In this document: in pieces, positions 19,005-27,201 of the stretch
Position numbering within the stretch: position 1 is the stretch's first letter
Layout: each line of letters starts with the position of its first letter
From: Candidatus Zixiibacteriota bacterium
GTDB lineage: Bacteria; Zixibacteria; MSB-5A5; GN15; FEB-12
Direction: 5' to 3'
DNA: 64,000 nt
Assembly: GCA_029860345.1 (NCBI GenBank)
Contig: JAOUBJ010000013.1
Span: 62,001-126,000 of the forward strand
Notes under the pieces: generated by a model
What the model was told of the DNA's origin: nothing
The model's database searches: none
The model's input: only the letters and a program-made list of their open reading frames with translations
Made by a program: the position numbers and the translations under genes

Positions 19005-20053
19005 CTCTTACGGCCAAGAAATACCTCTACTTTGTTCTGGGCCTGGTTATTTCCGCGGTTCTGATTTGGGCGCTCTTTCGCAATATTGCTTTCTCCGACC
19101 TCTGGTCCGCCCTTCGGGGCGCCAACTATCTGTGGTTGATTCCCAACGTCGCTCTTATCGTCCTCACCATGTATCAACGCGCCTACCGTTGGCGGTTCAT
19201 GGTGGAGCCTATCGGTAGGGTGCCTTTTTCAAAACTTCTGGCCGCCACATGGATCGGTTTCATGGCCAACAATGTACTGCCCTTACGGCTGGGTGAATTC
19301 GTGCGCGCCTATTCGTTGTCATCGCAACACAAGCAGATCACCAAGTCGGCTTCGCTGGCCACGATTTTTGTTGAGCGCATGGTTTTTGATTTGGTGGCGC
19401 TACTTCTGATATTTGGCGGCGTGCTGTACTATTCGAAAATCGTGCTGGATGAATCTATGCGGTTCGGACTCAACATCACCATCGTCGTCGCCCTGGTCGG
19501 ATTGGTGTTGATCTTTATTCTCGCCAGAAAGCCTGAGCAAATGGGCCGTGCCATCACCAGATGTCTTTTCTTTATACCCGACTCGGGGACAGAATTGATC
19601 CGGTCGGTACTGGTCAAGTTTGCCCGCGGACTTGAATTCTTGCGTGATGCCAGGGTAACGGCCTGGGTTGGCATGCAGACATTGATGATCTGGCTCCTCA
19701 TGGGCATCTCTAATATTTTCGTGTTCTTTGCATTCGGCCTGGACCTGCCGTTGGACGCATCATTTGTGGTACTTGTAGTGGTCTCGATCTCCATTCTGGT
19801 GCCATCGGCTCCCGGTTTCGTCGGCGTCTACCACGCCGGGGCGGTATGGTCGCTGGTAGCCTACGGAGTGCCCAAGGCAGAGGCTCTCTCTTGCGCCCTG
19901 GTGTTGCATGCCGCCCAGTACATTGTTGTCACTCTGATGGGATTCATCTATCTCAAGAAAGAGCACCTATCTCTCAAAAGACTTGGCGAGGAGGCCTCCG
20001 CCGGCGACCACGAGCCTGACGAGCCGAAGGAGTCAGAGTCGCAACCGGTGTGA
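19001..20053 (+). CDS. Lysylphosphatidylglycerol synthase transmembrane-region family protein (flippase-like)
   Basis: The 350-residue protein has about eight membrane segments and the pattern of the UPF0104/LPG_synthase_TM family: YQRAYRWRFMVEPIG, then ATWIGFMANNVLPLRLGEFV, then ISILVPSAPGFVGVYHAG near the C-terminus. Members include the flippase part of MprF and many uncharacterised proteins beside glycosyltransferases; a role in moving lipid-linked intermediates is inferred. There is no soluble aminoacyl-transfer domain. The tail after the last helix is acidic and hydrophilic. The four-base overlap with the GT4 gene supports joint function. Confidence 0.88.
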   Translation: MTLTAKKYLYFVLGLVISAVLIWALFRNIAFSDLWSALRGANYLWLIPNVALIVLTMYQRAYRWRFMVEPIGRVPFSKLLAATWIGFMANNVLPLRLGEFVRAYSLSSQHKQITKSASLATIFVERMVFDLVALLLIFGGVLYYSKIVLDESMRFGLNITIVVALVGLVLIFILARKPEQMGRAITRCLFFIPDSGTELIRSVLVKFARGLEFLRDARVTAWVGMQTLMIWLLMGISNIFVFFAFGLDLPLDASFVVLVVVSISILVPSAPGFVGVYHAGAVWSLVAYGVPKAEALSCALVLHAAQYIVVTLMGFIYLKKEHLSLKRLGEEASAGDHEPDEPKESESQPV

Positions 20054-20100
20054 GTGCTGTTGGTGCGAGTGTCCCGCATGACACCAAGGGATGATTCGTT

Positions 20101-22320
20101 ATGAAGGTTAAGGATGCAGCCTTTCGTCAATGGATCTACTTTGTCTTGATACTGGCCGCTATCCTGCGCTTGGGTTTTCTGGCTTCCGACAAAACTCTGC
20201 CTGTCATGTGGGATGCGCGACGTTATGCCAGCGCCGCCGTGGCTGTAATCTCGTTCGTAGATGGCACGGGACCTGAGTCATCGACAGATGATCGACTGGA
20301 TCGCCATGCTTTCAAGTTCTACTATGACAAATACATCCAGGGGGAGAAAATCGATTGGCAGTACTACACGCCGCATTCTCTGACTCAGGCACGAGGTGAT
20401 TTGTTTTTCGCCGGTCCGCTCTATCCGGCCATGTTGGCCGCGGTGTTCTATCTTGCTCCCGCCGCCGATTTCACATTTGCGCGAATTCTCGGGATCATCT
20501 TTGATCTGCTTTCGGTGTGGTTGGTAATCTTAGTGGCGGCACGTCTGGTGGGACGCCGGGCGGCAATAGTCAGCGGTCTGGTATATGCCATCTACTTTCC
20601 CTTCATCCAGACGGCTACAATGCTATTGCTTGAGACCTCGACAAGTTTCTTCATCCTGCTTGCTGTCTATCTACTGATGCGTGGGACTGAGAGCAATCAA
20701 CGTCGCTACTTCGTTTTGACCGGTCTGCTATGCGGTATGATGGTGATGCACAAACCGACTTCCATGTTGATTGGTCTGCCGTTAGTGGCGGGTCTGTATT
20801 TCTATGACCGAGAAAACTCGTCCCCGAGACAGTTTCTCAAACGGCTCGTAACGGTTGCCATACCGGCCGGGTGTCTCTTTGGTCCCTGGCTGGTGATCAC
20901 TTCACTTGAGTATGGCCAATTGGCCCTGCGCGACCCTGCATACGCTCAATCCAACCTGCGCCAATCATCGTCGATCGCCTTCGAGGGATATGATCTGGAC
21001 GCCGTTGAGAAGGACTTCAACAGTCGTCCAATCTACAGTGATCCGCTGGGCCAAGCGGGCGGTTACATGGGACTGTTCGCGAAAAAATTCGAGCGTTTGT
21101 GGAGCAGGCCGTACAACGACTTCAAACGCACCTTCGTGATTCCGAACTCAGTGGTAGAGTGGCTTCACACCTTGATCATCGTGTTTGGGTTTATCGGTAT
21201 GCTCGCACTGTTGCTCAAAAGTAGCCCTCATGCGGCCTGGCCGGTTGCCATTTGCGGATACTACACGGCAATACATCTGGTCTTTCATTCGATCAACCGG
21301 TATAGTTTCAATGCTCTGCCCGTGGTCATAATCTGTGCAGCCGGTTGCTCAGTTGCGCTATATGATGCCCTGGTGAGTTCTCCGACCAGGTCGCGTCTGA
21401 TGGTCATCGCGGGAATAGTGATCCTTCTGTTCGGAGCCATCGTCCAGCCGTCGTGGGTGTTGTCAGTGGTATCGGGCGGCGTGCTGTCGTTAGGAATCGT
21501 GATTGCGACATTGATTCTCAAGACCCTCCTGTGGTTTTGTGCTCTCTATCTGCTCAGCACGGTGCTCTTGATCTCGGCGCCTTATCGGAGTCGTCTTTTG
21601 TTTACCGCGGTAGTGTGCGGTTTGTTTGTGATTTGTAGTTGGGTGCCTGTGCTTTCTCGCAACAACTGGGCGGAATTCAGTTGTCGCCTGGAGGTTCCCG
21701 ACGAGGGGGTCGGCAGGCGCATATACATGACAGAATTGTCGGATGATAGATTGAACGAGTTCTGGACGTTGCTCATCGATATGAATGTGCCGGAAGGGGA
21801 GCCGCCGATGTTCGGCATCACTATTGGTGATCGACAAATGACATTGAACCTCGGTCGTGAACCACTCAGCCGGAATTTTTATCCCAAGCCTACCTACCTG
21901 GAATACGCGCGGTTTGAACATCATGGAATCGAGTCGTTTCGGCAGTACGCTATCATCGAGTTGGACGGGGCCGATATTCAGCGCTGGGTCCGACAGGATG
22001 GCTATGTCGATGTATCGCTGCAACTCGGCTCGGAAAGCGCTCCTGACGGCGCTCTGAACATTTATGGAAGTCTGGGCGAACCAGAATACATTCCGTCGGT
22101 TTGGTTCACTTCGATTGAACGGTATGTCCATCGAGGCGACCCACGGATTCGACAGGTTGCGAATTTCGTTTCTGATTCATCGCTTTCTTATTATATTGGT
22201 TCAGGCGAATCGGGGACGATCCGGGAGGACGATCTCTCTGAAGCTCCGGGTCGACAAACCGGAGGATACCATATTCTCCTGGAGAACATGGATCGGGACG
22301 GCGGCGTGCTGATCTACTAA
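20101..22320 (+). CDS. GT-C family membrane glycosyltransferase (PMT/ArnT-like)
   Basis: This 739-residue protein has about 11-12 hydrophobic segments in residues 10-510 and a large C-terminal periplasmic beta-rich domain. The first loop carries MWDARRYASAAVAV, where the acidic residue after the first helix matches the catalytic position of GT39/ArnT-type enzymes, and ARGDLFFAGPLYPAMLA corresponds to the conserved 'R..PLYP' region. Such enzymes use polyprenyl-phosphate sugars on the outer face of the inner membrane. It follows the flippase-like gene by 47 bases on the same strand. The C-terminal domain (about 515-739) is not one I recognise. Confidence 0.82.
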   Translation: MKVKDAAFRQWIYFVLILAAILRLGFLASDKTLPVMWDARRYASAAVAVISFVDGTGPESSTDDRLDRHAFKFYYDKYIQGEKIDWQYYTPHSLTQARGDLFFAGPLYPAMLAAVFYLAPAADFTFARILGIIFDLLSVWLVILVAARLVGRRAAIVSGLVYAIYFPFIQTATMLLLETSTSFFILLAVYLLMRGTESNQRRYFVLTGLLCGMMVMHKPTSMLIGLPLVAGLYFYDRENSSPRQFLKRLVTVAIPAGCLFGPWLVITSLEYGQLALRDPAYAQSNLRQSSSIAFEGYDLDAVEKDFNSRPIYSDPLGQAGGYMGLFAKKFERLWSRPYNDFKRTFVIPNSVVEWLHTLIIVFGFIGMLALLLKSSPHAAWPVAICGYYTAIHLVFHSINRYSFNALPVVIICAAGCSVALYDALVSSPTRSRLMVIAGIVILLFGAIVQPSWVLSVVSGGVLSLGIVIATLILKTLLWFCALYLLSTVLLISAPYRSRLLFTAVVCGLFVICSWVPVLSRNNWAEFSCRLEVPDEGVGRRIYMTELSDDRLNEFWTLLIDMNVPEGEPPMFGITIGDRQMTLNLGREPLSRNFYPKPTYLEYARFEHHGIESFRQYAIIELDGADIQRWVRQDGYVDVSLQLGSESAPDGALNIYGSLGEPEYIPSVWFTSIERYVHRGDPRIRQVANFVSDSSLSYYIGSGESGTIREDDLSEAPGRQTGGYHILLENMDRDGGVLIY

Positions 22321-22342
22321 ACCAAATACTGGGAGGTCAGTG

Positions 22343-23353
22343 ATGAAAGTTGGAGTAATCGGCTGCGGCTATTGGGGGCCGAATCTCATACGTAATTTCA
22401 ATGCCTTAGATGACGTCGAAGTGGCGGCTGTCTGTGATGGTCGATCCGAACGTCTTGACTTCATACATCGTCAGTTCCCGGCCATCAAGACGCTGACCGG
22501 CGAAGCTGACGATATTCTCAAAGCGACTGATATCGATGCGGTGATAATCGCCACGCCTGTTTCTGCCCACTACCCGCTGGGGATGGAGGCGCTGGCCAAC
22601 GGCAAACATCTGTTCATGGAGAAGCCGTTTACGGCGACGACCGAGCAGGCCGAGAGTTTGATCAACCTGGGTGAGCAGAAGAATCTGCAAATCATGGTGG
22701 ACCATACTTTCATCTACACAGGTGCTGTGCAAACGATCAAGCGATTCATCGACGACGGCGAACTGGGCGAGTTGTTTTATTTTGACTCGGTGCGAGTAAA
22801 CCTCGGACTGTTCCAGCACGATGTCAATGTCATCTGGGACCTGGCGCCGCACGATGTATCGATTATGGATTATCTGATTGATCGACCACCGATTGCAATT
22901 GCCGCCACCGGTGTGGCTCACTTTGAGAATGGTATTGAAAACATAGCCTACATCTCAACCTACTATGAAGGCAATCTGCTGGGCCACATCCATGTCAACT
23001 GGCTGGCTCCGGTCAAGGTCCGCAAGACGCTGGTATCGGGCTCTCGCAAGATGGTCATCTACGATGACACCGAACCGTCTGAAAAAGTGAAAGTGTACGA
23101 CAGTGGGGTTGAAATAGTCGAAGACAAGAACGCCATTTACGATCTGCTGGTCCAGTATCGAACCGGTGACATGCTGGCGCCCAAGCTGGACTCCACCGAA
23201 GCGCTCAAGCTGGTCAGCAGCGAATTCTACAACGCCGTCAACGAAAACCGCGCACCGCGCACGGATGGTCGGGCCGGATTGCGGGTGGTGCGTATTCTCG
23301 AAGCCGCCAATCGGTCTATTCGAGACAATGGTCGCGTGGTCGAACTGAGTTAA
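22343..23353 (+). CDS. Gfo/Idh/MocA family oxidoreductase, probably a nucleotide-sugar 3-dehydrogenase
   Basis: The 336-residue protein starts MKVGVIGCGYWGPNLIRNF, an NAD(P)-binding GxGxxG fold. It then has IIATPVSAHYPLGMEAL and the EKPF motif with the catalytic lysine (HLFMEKPFTATTEQ), and WDLAPHDVSIMDYL. These match WlbA/WbpB-like dehydrogenases that oxidise C3 of UDP-N-acetylglucosamine-uronate. GGGAGG lies seven bases before the ATG at 22343; a GTG directly in front is a weaker start. The next gene is a hexapeptide acyltransferase, the common partner of this dehydrogenase type. Exact substrate is inferred from family and context. Confidence 0.9.
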   Translation: MKVGVIGCGYWGPNLIRNFNALDDVEVAAVCDGRSERLDFIHRQFPAIKTLTGEADDILKATDIDAVIIATPVSAHYPLGMEALANGKHLFMEKPFTATTEQAESLINLGEQKNLQIMVDHTFIYTGAVQTIKRFIDDGELGELFYFDSVRVNLGLFQHDVNVIWDLAPHDVSIMDYLIDRPPIAIAATGVAHFENGIENIAYISTYYEGNLLGHIHVNWLAPVKVRKTLVSGSRKMVIYDDTEPSEKVKVYDSGVEIVEDKNAIYDLLVQYRTGDMLAPKLDSTEALKLVSSEFYNAVNENRAPRTDGRAGLRVVRILEAANRSIRDNGRVVELS

Positions 23354-23359
23354 GCTGCC

Positions 23360-23962
23360 ATGAACGAGCGAGACTACTTTGTGCATCCAAAAGCAATATG
23401 CCAAAGCAAAAACATCGGCAGCGGTACGCGCATCTGGGCCTTCTGCAACGTGCAGGAAGGGGCGGTGATCGGCGGCGACTGCAACGTTTGCGACCATTGC
23501 TTCGTCGAGAGCGGTGTGGTCGTGGGTGACCGAGTAACCATCAAGAACGGAGTGTCGTTGTGGTGGGGCGTCAGGTTGGAGGATGATGTATTCGTCGGTC
23601 CCAATGCAGTCTTCACAAACGATGTAAAGCCCCGCAGCAAAGTGTACCACGACGAACCGGACCCAAGCCTCATCAGGCAGGGCGCCACGATCGGCGCCAA
23701 CGCCGTGATTATAGCCCGCCTGACGGTCGGGCGCTACGCCTTTATCGGCGCCGGTGCCGTGCTGACCAAAAGCGCACCGGATTTCACGATGTGGCTGGGC
23801 AATCCGGCCCGACAGGCGGGATTCGTTTGCAAGTGCGCTGAGCGTCTCACAACTCCCGATGGTCAATCAAGCCCGATTCTGAGTTGCACCTGCGGACTCA
23901 AGTATCGACTCGCTGCCGGCCAACTCACCCTGCTTCCGAACGGGGGAGAGGGTGCAGCCTAA
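23360..23962 (+). CDS. Hexapeptide-repeat acyltransferase, WlbB/WbpD-like, with C-terminal cysteine cluster
   Basis: The 200-residue protein is a left-handed beta-helix acyltransferase: HPKAICQSKNIGSGTRIWAF, ending in TIGANAVIIARLTVGRYAFI and GAGAVLTK. It most resembles the N-acetyltransferases that act after the neighbouring dehydrogenase and an aminotransferase to make diacetamido sugars; no aminotransferase is visible in the window. The C-terminal 45 residues carry CKCAERL and CTCGLKY, two CxC pairs that look like a small zinc-binding ribbon, which I have often seen as a tail in this subfamily. It starts six bases after the dehydrogenase stop and overlaps the next gene by 11 bases. Confidence 0.88.
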   Translation: MNERDYFVHPKAICQSKNIGSGTRIWAFCNVQEGAVIGGDCNVCDHCFVESGVVVGDRVTIKNGVSLWWGVRLEDDVFVGPNAVFTNDVKPRSKVYHDEPDPSLIRQGATIGANAVIIARLTVGRYAFIGAGAVLTKSAPDFTMWLGNPARQAGFVCKCAERLTTPDGQSSPILSCTCGLKYRLAAGQLTLLPNGGEGAA

Positions 23963-24665
23963 AGTCCTGGTCACGGTAGTCACTTTCAACGAGGGCGAGA
24001 AACTCAAAACGCTGGTGCCGAAATTTTCGACTGAGGGGAGTTACGATCTGCTTTTCATAGACGACGGCTCCACCGACGCAAGCTATCGCTTTCTTGAAAA
24101 CCTGGGCCACAAGGTCATCAGGCATCAGACCAATCTCGGCGTTGGTGTCGGTATTCGGGACGCCGTCAAGTATGGCCGACAAAACGGTTACGACAGCATC
24201 GTCATCATGGCCGGCAACGGCAAGATGCAACCCGAAGAGATACCACAACTAATCAAGCCGATTCTCGATGATGGTGCCGACTACGTTCAGGGCTCGCGCT
24301 ATCTTGAGGGCGGGCGCTCCCCCAACCTGCCGCTGTTTCGCAAAGTCACGATCAGATTGTTCACGGCTATCGTCAATCTGGCCATTCGCTTCAAAGGCAC
24401 CGACATTACCTGTGGTTTTCGTGCCTATCGGCTGAACATCTTCGACCATCCTGAGATCGACATAGATCAGAACTGGCTGGGGCGTTACGAGATGGAATAC
24501 TACATTCACTACAAGGTTGCTACGCTCGGTTTTCGCATGGCTGAAGCGCCGGTTGCGATGGTCTATCCCCAGGAGGGGAAGAACTACAGTAAGATCAAAC
24601 CATTTGTTGGCTGGTGGTCTATGGTTCGGCCGTGGATTTTTCTTGTTTTGCGCCTGAAGAAGTAG
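23952..24665 (+). CDS. Glycosyltransferase family 2
   Basis: The 237-residue GT-A enzyme has the standard nucleotide-sugar pocket: VLVTVVTFNEGEKLKTLVPK, LLFIDDGSTDASY (the DD pair) and NLGVGVGIRDAVKYGR. The usual DxD position reads MAGNGKMQPEEI, as in dolichyl-phosphate-mannose-synthase-like members, where D may be replaced by N. There is no C-terminal membrane segment of the long type. The start is a GTG at 23952 that overlaps the end of the acyltransferase gene; GGGGAGAGG just upstream serves as ribosome-binding site. It is the last gene of the glycan locus. Confidence 0.88.
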   Translation: MQPKVLVTVVTFNEGEKLKTLVPKFSTEGSYDLLFIDDGSTDASYRFLENLGHKVIRHQTNLGVGVGIRDAVKYGRQNGYDSIVIMAGNGKMQPEEIPQLIKPILDDGADYVQGSRYLEGGRSPNLPLFRKVTIRLFTAIVNLAIRFKGTDITCGFRAYRLNIFDHPEIDIDQNWLGRYEMEYYIHYKVATLGFRMAEAPVAMVYPQEGKNYSKIKPFVGWWSMVRPWIFLVLRLKK

Positions 24666-24974
24666 CCTGTCGTGCCCAAGAATGCTCAGTAGGTGTCCCA
24701 ATTGCCAGGAAGCACCATCGTGTGCGAAGCACAAAAAGCCGATTTTTCGGTGTCAGGTCACAATCCCCGCCCTTTTGCGTGGCTCAAGACCTGACACAAT
24801 ACAGCACAAAGAATCCAGCCGACGCCGGACTTTGGGTGGGGTAGCTGTGTTCACCCTACGACTCCGCTCGGGGTGACAAAAACCGGCGGCACAAGGCCCG
24901 CCGCTACGCGAGGGATACTCCCTCTGAGACAACTTCCACGTGAATACCACAAATGCCTGCTCCCCTGTTAAAAC
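24666..24974. repeat. Intergenic region with folded repeat and palindrome
   Basis: Positions 24750-24759 (GTGTCAGGTC) pair with 24788-24797 (GACCTGACAC); read on the other strand this is a member of the GTGTCxGGTCTTGA family also found at 1329 and 42163, with an A:T pair where those have G:C. Positions 24851-24877 carry the CCCTACGACTCCGCTCGGGG palindrome. The rest holds GC-rich inverted repeats and no supported gene. Confidence 0.7.
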
Positions 24975-25003
24975 TTGACTCAGCCTGGTTGGCTGGATAT
25001 GCT
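24975..25003 (+). promoter_or_regulatory. Promoter for the coiled-coil membrane protein at 25030
   Basis: TTGACT at 24975-24980 and TATGCT at 24998-25003 are separated by 17 bases, 27 bases before the start codon. ACAAGGA precedes the ATG. Confidence 0.55.
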
Positions 25004-25029
25004 CTTTAGAAACAAGGACTGGATACCTG

Positions 25030-25704
25030 ATGAAACGATTGTATATAGCTGCGGCCTTACTTTTGGTGATCGTCGCAGTGGCCTACATCAAGAGTGCGCG
25101 GGGCACCAGCCAGCGGCGCGAGGCGTTTGAGCAAGGGAAGGCTCAAACTAACCGGCAATTGACTCAACTTCAACAGGACGTTGATTCATTGAAAGAGTTG
25201 CTTCGTTTACAGGAGGCTGGCTTCTCCGATTCGCTGGCCCATCGTGACGGCTTATACCGACAGGAGATCGGCCGGCTGGTTGGATACCTGGATTCTGCGG
25301 TGGCCCGCCCCCGGGCCAAACCAGAAACTCAAACTGACAAACCTCCGGCCAAGAAACCGACATCCAAGCCCGAACCGGCCCAAGTCGTCCAGCAGGTCGC
25401 CCAGGAGGAATCTGAGAAACCAAAAACTGAAACCAAGCAGGCAGCGCCGCAGGCAGCGCCCCAGAATGACAAATCGGAACCGGATCAGGCCAGCCATAAG
25501 ACTGAGAAGGATGAGAATGACCTGGGGTTGCGTGAAGACGTCTTGACATTTTACGGCCAACTGTATGAAGATCTGCCAAAAGATTTGACCTCACAGGAGC
25601 GCAAAGTGGCGCTGTACGAGATAAGCATCAAAACAGCAGCCGAGTATTCCATCACCATGCCGCAACTTAAAGCGATCTGTGAGGATTATTACTTAAGCTA
25701 TTGA
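25030..25704 (+). CDS. Membrane-anchored coiled-coil protein, function unknown
   Basis: I do not recognise this 224-residue protein. It has one N-terminal membrane segment (about residues 3-21), then a coiled coil (residues 28-90, leucine/glutamine heptads such as NRQLTQLQQDVDSLKELLRL). A Pro/Lys/Glu/Gln-rich linker follows (about 96-165), and then a compact C-terminal helical domain (LREDVLTFYGQLYEDLPKDL to the end). The linker suggests a spacer reaching across the periplasm or cytoplasm. The HTH gene begins 16 bases after its stop, so the two are probably co-transcribed. Confidence 0.75.
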   Translation: MKRLYIAAALLLVIVAVAYIKSARGTSQRREAFEQGKAQTNRQLTQLQQDVDSLKELLRLQEAGFSDSLAHRDGLYRQEIGRLVGYLDSAVARPRAKPETQTDKPPAKKPTSKPEPAQVVQQVAQEESEKPKTETKQAAPQAAPQNDKSEPDQASHKTEKDENDLGLREDVLTFYGQLYEDLPKDLTSQERKVALYEISIKTAAEYSITMPQLKAICEDYYLSY

Positions 25705-25720
25705 ACCGGAGTCTGGTATT

Positions 25721-26038
25721 GTGCCACGAAAGAAGGAAAGTGACTTCGCGGAAATCATGGTCGATAAGCTCTTTCTGGAGTCGTTCGCCAATGAACAATC
25801 TGCTTATCACTCCGATGGTGGCAGCCACTCGCCCGCGGCCGGGCTGGATAAGTTTCGTTCCAAACTGCGTTGGCATATTGATCATTCACTCTCTCAACGT
25901 CAGAAGCAAGTGATCAAATACTACCTGAATGGCAAGAAAGAACGTCAAATCGCGCAGATTCTGGGGGTGGCTCAACAGGTCGTAAATATTTATAAATGGC
26001 GCGCCATCAAAAAGTTACAGCGGGTCATGGCCCTGTAG
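25721..26038 (+). CDS. Small helix-turn-helix protein (sigma-70 region 4-like)
   Basis: The 105-residue protein starts with GTG. Its C-terminal half, LSQRQKQVIKYYLNGKKERQ then IAQILGVAQQVVNIYKWRAI and KKLQRVM, is a LuxR/sigma region 4-type helix-turn-helix, with the 'LS.RQ..V...YL.G....IA..LG....V' signature. The N-terminal 40 residues are charged and unlike a known receiver or sigma domain. It could be a small DNA-binding regulator or an anti-activator; the target is unknown. It follows the coiled-coil gene and precedes a structured leader, so autoregulation or regulation of the downstream small gene is possible. Confidence 0.75.
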   Translation: MPRKKESDFAEIMVDKLFLESFANEQSAYHSDGGSHSPAAGLDKFRSKLRWHIDHSLSQRQKQVIKYYLNGKKERQIAQILGVAQQVVNIYKWRAIKKLQRVMAL

Positions 26039-26086
26039 GTGTATGTCAAAAAACTTATACATAAGGAAGACTGTGCATTATTTGAT

Positions 26087-26218
26087 CAGGTATCAGGCCT
26101 TCGGGGAGGTTTGATACCTGCTAAAGGAGGTGATAGTTTTTTTTGAATAGCATCTCTATTTCCTCACCGCTATTTATATGAGTACTGCTTCGTTCGAAAG
26201 AGAGGGGAAAACTCTTTC
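26087..26218 (+). promoter_or_regulatory. Structured leader with perfect Shine-Dalgarno and candidate 12-codon leader ORF
   Basis: CAGGTATCA (26087-26095) pairs with TGATACCTG (26112-26120). Next comes AAAGGAGGTGAT (26123-26134), which is complementary over 12 bases to the usual 3' end of 16S rRNA, then a run of eight T residues. A TTG at 26143 opens a 12-codon frame (MNSISISSPLFI) ending at 26181. GAAAGAG (26196-26202) and CTCTTTC (26212-26218) form a hairpin right before the AGGAG of the gene at 26231. The role as a leader is inference. Confidence 0.45.
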
Positions 26219-26230
26219 AGGAGATGCACT

Positions 26231-26416
26231 ATGCCGAAGAGAAAAGAGAACCAAGAGTTTGCAAGCATGGGAGAAAAAGACTGTTGGCACTCGTATGGTC
26301 TGCAGATGCTAACACCGACCAAGTTTTCCAATGTGGTCGGTAAAATCCTACGCGGCCGTTACGTGCTGATCTCGACCAAGCTTGACAGGCGTCTGGAGCA
26401 CCTTTTTCCAAACTGA
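26231..26416 (+). CDS. Small protein of unknown function
   Basis: This is a 61-residue basic protein, MPKRKENQEFASMGEKDCWH at the start, with a second half (KFSNVVGKILRGRYVLISTK) that could form a short helix and strand. I recognise no family. Support for it being real: AGGAG at 26219-26223 is seven bases before the ATG, a leader with regulatory look precedes it, and a strong intrinsic terminator follows at 26469. Its N-terminus loosely resembles that of the HTH protein upstream (MPRKKESDF), which may be chance. Confidence 0.5.
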   Translation: MPKRKENQEFASMGEKDCWHSYGLQMLTPTKFSNVVGKILRGRYVLISTKLDRRLEHLFPN

Positions 26417-26468
26417 TTTCGCTGTCGTTCTGAGCAAAATGACATTCGCACAGCGAATGACAAATCTG

Positions 26469-26503
26469 GCGGGACTCGTCCATATCTGGGTCCCGCTTTT
26501 TTA
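26469..26503 (+). terminator. Intrinsic terminator
   Basis: GCGGGAC (26469-26475) pairs with GTCCCGC (26490-26496), followed by six T residues. It closes the transcription unit of the small genes at 25.0-26.4 kb. The remaining 180 bases to the next gene show nothing else I can support. Confidence 0.85.
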
Positions 26504-26682
26504 TTGGGACAGTTTTTGGGGCTATTACAAAACTTGACGCCAGAGTTGCCACCATGTTTCTTCACTTCTCGAAGAACTAACAGGCGCCGATTTCGTTGCT
26601 CATGGGATCAGTCAAGACGTATTCTTGAAGTCAACCCAGGGACGAATACACTGTATAAGTCTACAAGCATGAGGAAAGCCAA

Positions 26683-27201
26683 GTGGCACTAAAACAAGCA
26701 GTCTACATACTTATTATTTCTACAGTCCTCGGACTCGGCCTTAACATGGTCCGGGCCGACCGGATTCCATACTTTGGTCAATGGCGTTCATTGCATAGTG
26801 GTGAGGGTCCAATCACACCGCCTCAGCCGGAAGCGGGCGATCCGCCTTTTGTGACAATTGACGGCGCTCAAATCGATTTCAATTCCGGGGTCGCAGTTTT
26901 TATCGATGCCCGTGAGCCGGAGGAGTTCGAATGTGGTTCCATATCCGGTGCGATAAGTATTCCCTTTGACTACTTGCCCGAGACCGATCTCGGCCCCTAC
27001 TTCGATTCAGTGCTGGCCGGTGTTCCCAAAGACAGGCGCATGGTCGTTTTCTGCTCCGGCGATGAGTGCGACCTTTCAATTCATCTGGCTCGCAACATGC
27101 AGGCCGAGGGCTACACCGATCTGGCCATCTTTTTCGGAGGTTCTCGTGAATGGGAGCGTTTTGGACTACCGATGGAACGGAGGTCCCAATGCGACGAGTG
27201 A
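26683..27201 (+). CDS. Membrane-anchored or exported rhodanese-domain protein
   Basis: The 172-residue protein has an N-terminal hydrophobic segment (AVYILIISTVLGLGLNMV) that may be a signal or anchor. A rhodanese domain then runs from about residue 55: VFIDAREPEEFECGSISGAI, the active-site loop VVFCSGDECDLS with its cysteine, and FFGGSREWERFGLPM. Rhodanese-like proteins carry sulphur as a persulphide or sense redox state. The GTG at 26683 follows GAGGA by about seven bases. The next gene, a DoxX/MauE-like membrane protein, overlaps its end; the same pair occurs in other bacteria, suggesting work on a periplasmic thiol or sulphur compound. Confidence 0.88.
   Translation: MALKQAVYILIISTVLGLGLNMVRADRIPYFGQWRSLHSGEGPITPPQPEAGDPPFVTIDGAQIDFNSGVAVFIDAREPEEFECGSISGAISIPFDYLPETDLGPYFDSVLAGVPKDRRMVVFCSGDECDLSIHLARNMQAEGYTDLAIFFGGSREWERFGLPMERRSQCDE

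Noticed and set aside
22955-23866. 303-codon minus-strand frame across the dehydrogenase and acyltransferase genes
   Set aside because: Both plus-strand genes have full family motifs; this is a GC-rich shadow.
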